A stretch of DNA of 25,172 nucleotides from JBBKXP01 sp038251315 (lineage in GTDB: Bacteria; Pseudomonadota; Alphaproteobacteria; Rhodobacterales; Rhodobacteraceae), in NCBI GenBank assembly GCA_038251315.1, contig JBBSBK010000045.1:1-25172 (forward strand), written 5' to 3'. Made by a program: the position numbers and the translations under genes. Under the pieces are notes generated by a model. It was not told where the DNA came from, searched no databases, and saw only the letters and a program-made list of their open reading frames with translations. Below are positions 14,879-21,224 of this stretch, piece by piece; the first letter of the stretch is position 1, and each line of letters opens with the position of its first letter.

Positions 14879-17205
14879 GGCAACGTCCTTGATGACTGTG
14901 ATGGCCGAACAACTTTTGGCGTTCTTCCGGGTTCCCCGGACGACAGCGTTTGCGGCCATATGTCGCGCGATGCAGCAGACCCGGCGAGCCGGCCTTCGAT
15001 GGCGATACGCAGCGGCACCGGATCGGGATCGGCGATAGTCACATGCAGTCGGCTGTCGCCGTCGCGTCGGATCAGCATCCAGCCGCCACCCGGCATGGTC
15101 GCAACTGTGCAATCGGCGTCAGTGAAAAACCCCGGATGTGCCCGACGCAGGTGCAGCAGATGGCGGCTCAGCGCTCGTTTGTCGCGGTCCTGCGGGGTAA
15201 TTGGGCGAACGTCGCCGATCCGGGCCGGGCGGCGGTTGTCGGGGTCCGTCAGCAGCAATGACTGGCCCTCGCAACCCTGGAAGACACAGGGGATGCCCGG
15301 CACGACCAGCCCCAGCGCCGCGCCGATCAGGCCCAGTGTATCGCCCTGTTCCAGCAGCCGGCGCAAAGCGAGGGGCGGATCGTCGTGCCAATCGGCGATC
15401 AGGGCGGCCAAAAACGCCTGCGCGCGATCCTCGGCAGTGGTGTCGGGGTCGTCCCAATCCGACAAATCCTTGGTTTCGCGCATCGCCTTGGTCAGATGCG
15501 CGGTCAGCCGGTCGCCGAAATCGGCGTCGCCCCAAAGACCCAAGGCCGATTGCAAGATATACCATCGCAGCCGCGCCGGCACATGCCGCGCCGCAGTTAG
15601 CGCTGCGGCAGCGTCGGCAAGGGCCAGAAAATCGTCGGCCCGATGAGTGATCGCCAACACCCGCATCCACACATCGGCGCTGCGCTTGGTGTCATGGCTC
15701 GACGTGAGAACCCAGGCGCTGGCCGGGTGTGCGGCGGCGGTAGCCCCAAAGGCGACAGGTGACATCACGGCTGCGTCGGGGTCCGATCCGACCTCGCAGG
15801 CGGCAATCAGGCGGGCATAGCGATAGCCCGCCGTGTCCTCGCCCGCCTTGGCCAACAGCGCCCCCGTGACCTGTTCGAACCGGATTGCAAGGGCGGTGCC
15901 TTCGACAACGCGCGGCGCGAGCAGCACCGCGTGCAACCAGTCGACGGCAGGGTGGCCGCCGCCGACCGTCTGCGCCGCCACTTCGCGCATCGCGGCCAGA
16001 ACGGCGACATCTTCCGCGCGCCGCGGGCCAGCCGTCAGATACGTGCGATAACGCGGGCAGGCGATCAGCAACTCGCGCAGGGCTGCCGTCAGATCGGCGT
16101 CGGTGACGCTGGCGCTCAACCGATCAGTCGCGCTCAGCGCCGCCCGGCCCAGGATTGCAAGCTGGCGCAATTCGCTGGCCAGTTCGCAGTCAAGGATCTG
16201 CCGCTTGGCCGCGTCCAGCACCTGCGCAAAGCTGTCCGCGCCGCCATCGACCCGCCAGCGGCGATCAATTTGCGTCAGACCGTCGGGGTCCGTCAGAACT
16301 CGTGTGATCGCCTGCACGGCCGCGTAACCTGTGGTGCCAAGGACCGGCCATGCGGGCAGGCGTTCGTCCCCGGTCAGAATCTTTTCAACCCAGATCGGCA
16401 CCTCCCCGACCCGCGCGGCCAACCTGTTAAGATAGGCTGCAGGATCGGCAAGTCCGTCGATATGGTCAAGCCGCAGGCCTTGCACCGCGCCTGCGTCGAT
16501 CAGGCGGAACAGCGTGTCGTGCATGTCGGCAAAGACCTGCGGGTCGTCGATCCGCATGCCGACCAGTTCGGTGACGTTGAAGAACCGGCGGTGCCGGATC
16601 CGGGCAGCAACCCCGCCTTGGGTCAGCCGCCACAACTGCCGGTCGTGATGATAGGCGAGCGCGTCCGGATCAATGCCGGTGCGCCCGTCCCAACTGCCCG
16701 GCGCCAGCGGCACCGTGCCGCCGTCGAACGCGATCGCGCCCTGTCCGTCCGCCCCCGGAACAAGCCGCAGCAGGCCCTCGGCGGCGCAGGTTTGGAAATC
16801 GTCGGGCAAGAACGGCAGCAGCAGCGGTCCGCGCGACCAGTCAATGTCGAAATGTCCGCCATAGCGCCCCGTCGGCCCGAACCGCAGCACATCGCGCAGC
16901 CAGACGTTGTCAGGGCTGAACACCGTGTGGTTGGGCACGAAGTCGAGGATCAGACCGATCCCTGCAGCCATCGCCACATCCGCGAGCGACATGAATCCTG
17001 CTTCGCCACCCAGAACCGGATCGACGGTTGTCGGATCCGCGACATCATATCCGTGCGTCGATCCCGACGCGGCGGTCATCACCGGGGACAGATACAGGTG
17101 ACTGATGCCCAGATCGGACAGCGCCGGCAACAGGCGTTCCGCCGCCGCGAAATTGACGCCGTCGCGCAGCAGAAGATGGTAGATCGCAGTCGGCAAGGCC
17201 CGCAT
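14875..17205 (-). CDS. treY: maltooligosyl trehalose synthase
   Basis: This 776-residue GH13 enzyme converts the reducing end of maltooligosaccharides to a trehalose unit (EC 5.4.99.15). Markers are the N-terminal YHLLLRDGVNFAAAERLLP and GISHLYLSPV, GSTHGYDVADP (48-58), DFVPNHTVF (88-96), GLRLDHIDGL with nucleophile Asp247, VEKIL with acid/base Glu274, and SHDTKRSADV (503-512). In the last motif the Ala replaces the usual Glu (SED/GED). The usual partner TreZ, which would release free trehalose, is not in the window. The operon continues with the glgC-like gene (4-bp overlap) and glgX. The ATG at 17205 has AGG nine bases upstream. Confidence 0.94.
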   Translation of the reverse strand: MRALPTAIYHLLLRDGVNFAAAERLLPALSDLGISHLYLSPVMTAASGSTHGYDVADPTTVDPVLGGEAGFMSLADVAMAAGIGLILDFVPNHTVFSPDNVWLRDVLRFGPTGRYGGHFDIDWSRGPLLLPFLPDDFQTCAAEGLLRLVPGADGQGAIAFDGGTVPLAPGSWDGRTGIDPDALAYHHDRQLWRLTQGGVAARIRHRRFFNVTELVGMRIDDPQVFADMHDTLFRLIDAGAVQGLRLDHIDGLADPAAYLNRLAARVGEVPIWVEKILTGDERLPAWPVLGTTGYAAVQAITRVLTDPDGLTQIDRRWRVDGGADSFAQVLDAAKRQILDCELASELRQLAILGRAALSATDRLSASVTDADLTAALRELLIACPRYRTYLTAGPRRAEDVAVLAAMREVAAQTVGGGHPAVDWLHAVLLAPRVVEGTALAIRFEQVTGALLAKAGEDTAGYRYARLIAACEVGSDPDAAVMSPVAFGATAAAHPASAWVLTSSHDTKRSADVWMRVLAITHRADDFLALADAAAALTAARHVPARLRWYILQSALGLWGDADFGDRLTAHLTKAMRETKDLSDWDDPDTTAEDRAQAFLAALIADWHDDPPLALRRLLEQGDTLGLIGAALGLVVPGIPCVFQGCEGQSLLLTDPDNRRPARIGDVRPITPQDRDKRALSRHLLHLRRAHPGFFTDADCTVATMPGGGWMLIRRDGDSRLHVTIADPDPVPLRIAIEGRLAGSAASRDIWPQTLSSGEPGRTPKVVRPSQSSRTLP

Positions 17206-17270
17206 GGGATGACCTGAAGGCTAGGGAAAACAGGAGCGTGGTTGCGGCCGCCTGGACAACATCTTGACGA

Positions 17271-17579
17271 TCAATCCGCGCCGGACGATCGAGCAAGGGC
17301 GTTGCGCACCTCAGTCCCGATCAGCGCAAGCTCTTCGTCTCGGGCGGCCAGGATCGCAAAGGCGCGGTCGGGAACCGCGCCGGGGTCTTCCTGACCGTCC
17401 TGCGGGATCGGGTGTCGTGGAAACGCTGAGTCAAGCCACGCCGCGCCGTCATCGCCGGAGGCGATTCGGGCGATCAGACTGACAACAACGTGGCGTAGCG
17501 CCATCAGTTGGCCCTCGGCGATGGGCGATGGATGTCCGGGCATCGGGGGATTATCGGGCATCGGGGGATTATCGGACAT
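17271..17579 (-). CDS. small hypothetical protein, first gene of the trehalose operon
   Basis: The 102-residue protein has no recognised domain. It starts with a proline-rich tandem repeat (MSDNPPMPDNPPMPGHPSP) encoded by an 18-bp DNA repeat. A helical, Ala/Leu-rich remainder (MALRHVVVSLIARIASGDDG, then ILAARDEELALIGTEVRNAL) follows. GGAGG lies nine bases before the ATG at 17579, and a perfect EcfG promoter lies about 33 bases upstream, so this start and its expression are well supported. It ends 65 bp before treY on the same strand. An internal ATG at 17504 would give a repeat-free 77-residue form. Confidence 0.7.
   Translation of the reverse strand: MSDNPPMPDNPPMPGHPSPIAEGQLMALRHVVVSLIARIASGDDGAAWLDSAFPRHPIPQDGQEDPGAVPDRAFAILAARDEELALIGTEVRNALARSSGAD
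17538..17573. repeat. 18-bp tandem duplication
   Basis: GGGCATCGGGGGATTATC occurs twice head to tail (17538-17555 and 17556-17573), followed by a partial third copy (GGACATCGGG). It lies in frame in the N-terminal coding region of the 102-aa gene and encodes the repeated PMPDNP unit on the minus strand. Confidence 0.9.
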
Positions 17580-17611
17580 CGGGCGTGTCCTCCAAGCTGG
17601 GTCGCAGGATC

Positions 17612-17636
17612 AACGAATTGCCGGCATTTCGGTTCC
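17612..17636 (-). promoter_or_regulatory. EcfG-type general stress promoter of the treY operon
   Basis: On the minus strand, GGAAC (17632-17636) and CGTT (17612-17615) are separated by exactly 16 bp, the full EcfG consensus. The ribosome binding site GGAGG (17589-17593) and ATG (17579) of the first operon gene follow at the expected distance. It would place trehalose/alpha-glucan metabolism under the general stress response. Confidence 0.8.
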
Positions 17637-17715
17637 GCTGCGAGAACTCAGCCACCGAATTGGGGAACTCCTGAGCCGGATGCCGATTATCGTCATTCCA
17701 GCGAAGGACGATTCG

Positions 17716-18609
17716 ATGCCCGATTTCTCGCCAAATCCGACCCTTTCCCGCGCTCCACTTTGGTTGACCAGATCCGAAAATCTGCAAGCGCAGAATGTGG
17801 CGCTGCTTCATGGCATCCTGGAGTCGCATGCGATCTGGCAGTCGGTCGACCTGCAAGGGCAGGGGGCAGGCGTGAACGCACTTGGCCTTTCGCTGCCCGG
17901 ACATTTTCCCTGTCAGATGGGGCGGCGCGAATTTTTGTCGGTGATTGCAACTGATCGGCTGATCGATCGCTTTGCTGACCAGTTGCGTGCTGCCTTCCCG
18001 GGCCAACAAGTGCGGCTGATCGGGCATTCCACCGGCGCGCTTCTGGCCCTTGCCATCGCGGCACGGCATCCCGATTGCATCAGCGACGTCCTGGTCGTTG
18101 CCGGATTTTTCAGCGGTCACCCGACAGGGCGTTCGCCGCTGCTGCGGGCAATCCTGCGCATTCCCGGACTTGGTCAGTTGGCGTTTCGCGCCCGCCTGCG
18201 CTGGTGTCTCGCAACCGAAGCGCGGTTTGCTGCGGAATTGTCTGCCCTGTTGCCGGCTAGCGCTGCACGTCCGGCGATGACTGCGGCGCTGCACGACGAT
18301 CTGCGCCGGTCTGATCCTGCCACCATCGCGGCCTTGGCCCGCTGGTTGTGCGAGGCCGAGTTTGCGGCCGAATTCGCCGCGATCACCGTCCCGGTGTCGG
18401 TACTGGTCTGTGGTCAAGACACTGTGGTGCCACCCGCCCACCAGATCGAGCTGGTGCAGCGTTTGCAACAGGGTCGCGCGGCGATCTTTGCTGCCGGGCA
18501 TATGCCGATGGTCGAGGCTCCGGTCGCCTTCAACCGGTTCCTGCACAGCTGGTTCCGCCAGTCCCGGCCAAACTCCGCCAGGGTTAAGCCGGCGCAGGGA
18601 ACCGCCTGA
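17716..18609 (+). CDS. alpha/beta hydrolase
   Basis: The 297-residue alpha/beta-hydrolase fold protein has LLHGILESHAIWQ (oxyanion-hole HG near 32-33), the nucleophile elbow GHSTGAL (Ser105), Asp235 in VCGQDTVVP and His262 in AAGHMPMVEAP, so the catalytic triad is complete. It is probably a cytoplasmic esterase, lipase or related hydrolase of unknown substrate. AAGGA lies eight bases before the ATG at 17716; earlier in-frame codons run across the divergent promoter and repeat region and are unlikely. It is divergent from the treY operon. Its last codons contain the -35 element of the next promoter. Confidence 0.85.
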   Translation: MPDFSPNPTLSRAPLWLTRSENLQAQNVALLHGILESHAIWQSVDLQGQGAGVNALGLSLPGHFPCQMGRREFLSVIATDRLIDRFADQLRAAFPGQQVRLIGHSTGALLALAIAARHPDCISDVLVVAGFFSGHPTGRSPLLRAILRIPGLGQLAFRARLRWCLATEARFAAELSALLPASAARPAMTAALHDDLRRSDPATIAALARWLCEAEFAAEFAAITVPVSVLVCGQDTVVPPAHQIELVQRLQQGRAAIFAAGHMPMVEAPVAFNRFLHSWFRQSRPNSARVKPAQGTA

Positions 18610-18622
18610 GGCGTCGCGGGTT
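18598..18622 (+). promoter_or_regulatory. probable EcfG-type promoter of DUF3008-pfpI
   Basis: GGAAC (18598-18602), a 16-bp spacer and GGTT (18619-18622) match the EcfG pattern with one change at the weak first base of the -10 element. It lies 30 bases before the DUF3008 start, giving a leader of about 23 nt, and overlaps the end of the hydrolase gene. Confidence 0.6.
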
Positions 18623-18652
18623 GGACCCGCAGACCCGACCGGAGGTGCGATC

Positions 18653-18847
18653 TTGCCAGCCAAATCCAAAGCTCAGCAAAAGGCCGCCGGTGCGGCTCTT
18701 TCCGCCAAACGCGGCAACACCAGGAAATCGACGCTGCAAGGGGCCTCGCGCGAGATGGAAAAGTCGATGACCGAAAAGGAACTGGAAGACTTTGCATCCA
18801 CCTCGCGCAAGGGCAAACCCGAGCACGTCGCCAAAGACGATAAATAG
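18653..18847 (+). CDS. DUF3008 family small basic protein
   Basis: The 64-residue protein begins MPAKSKAQQKAAGAALSAKR and ends STSRKGKPEHVAKDDK. This is the DUF3008 pattern (KSKAQQ-AAG-AL-AKRG then M-EKELE-FAST-KG-PEHV). It starts with TTG, preceded by an excellent GGAGG seven bases upstream, so it is easily missed in ATG-only gene calls. It is highly charged and probably unstructured or helical. The function of the family is unknown; members are frequent in stress-regulated loci of alphaproteobacteria. It sits 9 bp before the pfpI-like gene, behind an EcfG-type promoter. Confidence 0.85.
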   Translation: MPAKSKAQQKAAGAALSAKRGNTRKSTLQGASREMEKSMTEKELEDFASTSRKGKPEHVAKDDK

Positions 18848-18856
18848 GAGAGACCG

Positions 18857-19420
18857 ATGACCGATATCAAAAAGGCCCACATTGCCATTCTGGCGACCGA
18901 CGGATTTGAACAATCAGAATTGATGAAGCCGTTGCAGCAACTGAAGGCAGCAGGTGCGAGCGTGCAAATCGTATCGTTGAAGGCCGGACAAATCACCGGC
19001 TGGAACGAAAAGAACTGGGGCGACAAGGTTGACGTCGATCTGACTCTGTCCGATGCCCGCGTCGAGGATTTCGATGCCCTTGTGCTGCCGGGTGGGCAGA
19101 TCAACCCCGATCTTTTGCGCGTCGAACCTGCGGCCGTCAGCTTTGTGCGTGACTTTTTCCTGTCCGGCAAGGTTGTCGCAGCGGTCTGTCACGCCCCCTG
19201 GCTGTTGATCGAGGCGGGTGTCATCGACGGTCGGCGGGTGACGTCCTATCCGTCGATCCGCACCGACGTCGAAAACGCAGGCGGGCTGTGGGAAGATGCG
19301 GAGGTCGTCGTTGACAAAGGCCTTGTCACATCGCGCAAGCCCGCAGATCTGGATGCGTTCTGCGCCAAGATCATCGAAGAAATCGGCGAAGGCCGTCAGG
19401 ATCGGCGCGACGCCGCCTGA
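18857..19420 (+). CDS. DJ-1/PfpI family protein (glyoxalase III/protease-like)
   Basis: The 187-residue single-domain protein has the DJ-1/PfpI fold: HIAILATDGFEQSEL with Glu18, LVLPGGQINPD, and the nucleophile elbow AVCHAPW with Cys111-His112. This subgroup includes PfpI/YhbO-like stress proteins. Proposed activities are protease, deglycase or glyoxalase III; I cannot choose between them from sequence. TAGGAG lies about six bases upstream of the ATG. It follows the DUF3008 gene by 9 bp and is probably co-transcribed from the EcfG-type promoter at 18598-18622. The stop codon lies in the loop of a long GC-rich hairpin. Confidence 0.92.
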   Translation: MTDIKKAHIAILATDGFEQSELMKPLQQLKAAGASVQIVSLKAGQITGWNEKNWGDKVDVDLTLSDARVEDFDALVLPGGQINPDLLRVEPAAVSFVRDFFLSGKVVAAVCHAPWLLIEAGVIDGRRVTSYPSIRTDVENAGGLWEDAEVVVDKGLVTSRKPADLDAFCAKIIEEIGEGRQDRRDAA

Positions 19421-19437
19421 AAACGGCGACGCGCCGA
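19402..19437 (+). terminator. possible hairpin terminator overlapping the pfpI stop
   Basis: TCGGCGCGACGCCG (19402-19415) and CGGCGACGCGCCGA (19424-19437) can pair as a 14-bp stem with one A-A mismatch and an 8-base loop holding the TGA. No T-run follows, so it may be a weak terminator or a 3' stabilising structure. Confidence 0.4.
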
Positions 19438-19504
19438 TGCGGCGGCGGACAATCCCCAGTCCTGCCGCCGCACCCGATCGCAAAGTCGGGCGGCAAGTTT
19501 CCGC

Positions 19505-19529
19505 GGAACCGATGCCAGCCCACTTTGTT
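19505..19529 (+). promoter_or_regulatory. possible EcfG-type promoter of the dedA-cox operon
   Basis: GGAAC (19505-19509), a 16-bp spacer and TGTT (19526-19529) match the EcfG consensus except the first base of the -10 element. It lies 67 bases before the dedA start in the 176-bp gap after the pfpI-like gene, and would drive the whole oxidase operon. Confidence 0.45.
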
Positions 19530-19596
19530 GTGATCGACAGGGACACTGGAGACCGGGCGATGAGACATCACCCCCGCAACTTGAACACATCGGCAC

Positions 19597-20238
19597 ATGT
19601 TTGACTGGATCGTCAGCTTGGTCGATCAGGGCGGACTGATCGCAATCGCCGCCTTGATGTTTCTGGAAAATCTCTTTCCCCCGCTTCCTTCCGAACTCAT
19701 CATGCCGATTGCAGGACTGAACGCTGCGCGCGGCGATGCCAGCTTGATCGCGGTCATTCTGGCCGGATCGGTGGGATCGCTGGCTGGAGCAATCATGTGG
19801 TACGAGGTGGGACGACGTATAGGATTGGCCCGCCTCATCCGCCTGGCGCACGATCATGGCCGCTGGTTCGGCACGACCCCGGATGACATCGCAAAAGCCA
19901 AGGACTGGCTGGACAGGCGCGGTCCGCTGGCCGTGCTGTTCGGCAGGCTGTTACCGGCGGTGCGCACCCTCATATCGGTGCCGGCCGGGATCGCAACCAT
20001 GCCTTTTGGCCGGTTTCTGGTATTTTCCACCATCGGCACCGTGACCTGGACAACCTTCGTGACACTGTCAGGGTATCTTCTCGAGGATCAATACAGCCGT
20101 GTGATCGGCTGGCTCAACCCGCTGACCGGAGTCGTCGTCGGGGTTCTGGTCATCTGGTATGTCTGGCGCGTAGCGACGTTCAACCGTCGCCTCGTCCACG
20201 CTGACGGCGCGTCTTCCGACCGGGCGGCACCGCCGTGA
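19597..20238 (+). CDS. DedA family membrane protein
   Basis: The 213-residue inner-membrane protein of the DedA/SNARE-associated superfamily has the markers ENLFPPLPSELIMPIAG (near 24-40), MWYEVGRRIG and the re-entrant-loop FGRLLPAVRTLISVPAGI. It has four to five hydrophobic segments. Members move or scramble lipids such as undecaprenyl phosphate or affect proton-motive-force homeostasis; the substrate here is unknown. Its stop overlaps the GTG start of coxB by 4 bp (GTGA), so it belongs to the oxidase operon. The ribosome binding site is weak. Confidence 0.92.
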   Translation: MFDWIVSLVDQGGLIAIAALMFLENLFPPLPSELIMPIAGLNAARGDASLIAVILAGSVGSLAGAIMWYEVGRRIGLARLIRLAHDHGRWFGTTPDDIAKAKDWLDRRGPLAVLFGRLLPAVRTLISVPAGIATMPFGRFLVFSTIGTVTWTTFVTLSGYLLEDQYSRVIGWLNPLTGVVVGVLVIWYVWRVATFNRRLVHADGASSDRAAPP

Positions 20239-21224
20239 CGGCGCCGCGCTTCATGTCCGCTGCAACGTTTGGCGTGACGGCCCTTGCCCTCGCGGGCTGC
20301 GACGGACCGCAGTCGGCGCTGATGCCTGCAGGGGCCGACGCGCGTGTGCTGGCCACGCTGTTTTGGGTCATGCTGGCCGGCGCCGTCGTCCTGTGGCTGG
20401 TGCTCAACGGCCTTTTCCTGTTTGCCACCCGGCTCAGTCCGACTCAACATTCGCGCCAATGGGGTGAGGCGGTCATCATCGGCGGTGGCATCGTGCTGCC
20501 GGTCGCGGTGCTAGCGGTGCTGTTAACCTACGGTTTGTCGATCATGCCTGACCAGCGCGCACCGGGGCAGGGAGTCAGGATCGCGGTGACGGGTGAGCAA
20601 TGGTGGTGGCGGGTCGACTACATTCTGCCGGACGGGCGCAAGGTGGCGGCGGCAAACGAAATCCGCCTGCCCATCGGCCAGCGCACCGAAATTGCGCTGA
20701 TCAGCAACGGCGTGATTCATTCGTTCTGGGTGCCCGCTCTGGGCGGCAAGACCGACATGATACCGGGGCGGGTCAACCGGATGTCACTGCTGGCGGAACG
20801 CGCCGGGATTTACCGCGGCCAGTGCGCCGAATTCTGCGGTGCGTCGCACGCCCTGATGGCGTTCCAGGCGGTGGCGATGGCACCGGCGGAGTTCGACGCT
20901 TGGTTGACCGCACAAGCAGGCGACGCGATGTTGCCTGACGGCGACACGGCGCAGCGTGGGGCGCAGGTCTTTGCCGAAGCCGGATGCGGCGGCTGTCATG
21001 CGGTGCGCGGCACCGGTGGCGTCGGCCATGTCGGCCCCGATCTGACGCATGTCGGCGGGCGCGAAAGCATCGCCGCCGGGACTTTGCCCGTAACCGCCGC
21101 GGCCTTTGCCCGATTCATCGCCGACCCCGCCGCGATCAAGCCCGAGGCGCAGATGCCCGCCTTCGGCTTCCTTCCCGCCGCTGACCTTGCCGCCCTTGGC
21201 ACCTTTCTGGAGGGCCTGAAATGA
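20235..21224 (+). CDS. cytochrome c oxidase subunit II with fused cytochrome c domain (caa3 type)
   Basis: The 329-residue subunit II takes electrons into the oxidase. A lipoprotein signal ends LALAGC (Cys22); two transmembrane helices (about 38-62 and 80-102) follow. The periplasmic cupredoxin domain has GEQWWWRVDY (120-129) and CuA ligands His162, Cys197, Glu199, Cys201, His205 and Met208 (QCAEFCGASHALM). A C-terminal cytochrome c domain carries CGGCH (251-255) and the probable axial Met307. The fused haem domain defines a caa3-type oxidase. The start is GTG at 20235, coupled to dedA; ATG at 20253 is an alternative. It overlaps the next gene by 4 bp. Confidence 0.94.
   Translation: MTAPRFMSAATFGVTALALAGCDGPQSALMPAGADARVLATLFWVMLAGAVVLWLVLNGLFLFATRLSPTQHSRQWGEAVIIGGGIVLPVAVLAVLLTYGLSIMPDQRAPGQGVRIAVTGEQWWWRVDYILPDGRKVAAANEIRLPIGQRTEIALISNGVIHSFWVPALGGKTDMIPGRVNRMSLLAERAGIYRGQCAEFCGASHALMAFQAVAMAPAEFDAWLTAQAGDAMLPDGDTAQRGAQVFAEAGCGGCHAVRGTGGVGHVGPDLTHVGGRESIAAGTLPVTAAAFARFIADPAAIKPEAQMPAFGFLPAADLAALGTFLEGLK

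Noticed and set aside
15931..17217. 428-codon open frame opposite treY
   Set aside because: treY is intact and well recognised; the antisense product is Arg/Gln/Pro-rich without domain features.
17659..17690. GGAAC just upstream of the alpha/beta hydrolase as another EcfG site
   Set aside because: No NGTT occurs 16-17 bp downstream, so the -10 element is missing.
17569..18669. 366-codon minus-strand frame opposite the alpha/beta hydrolase
   Set aside because: The plus-strand frame has a complete catalytic triad; the minus frame is low-complexity and would cover the treY operon promoter.
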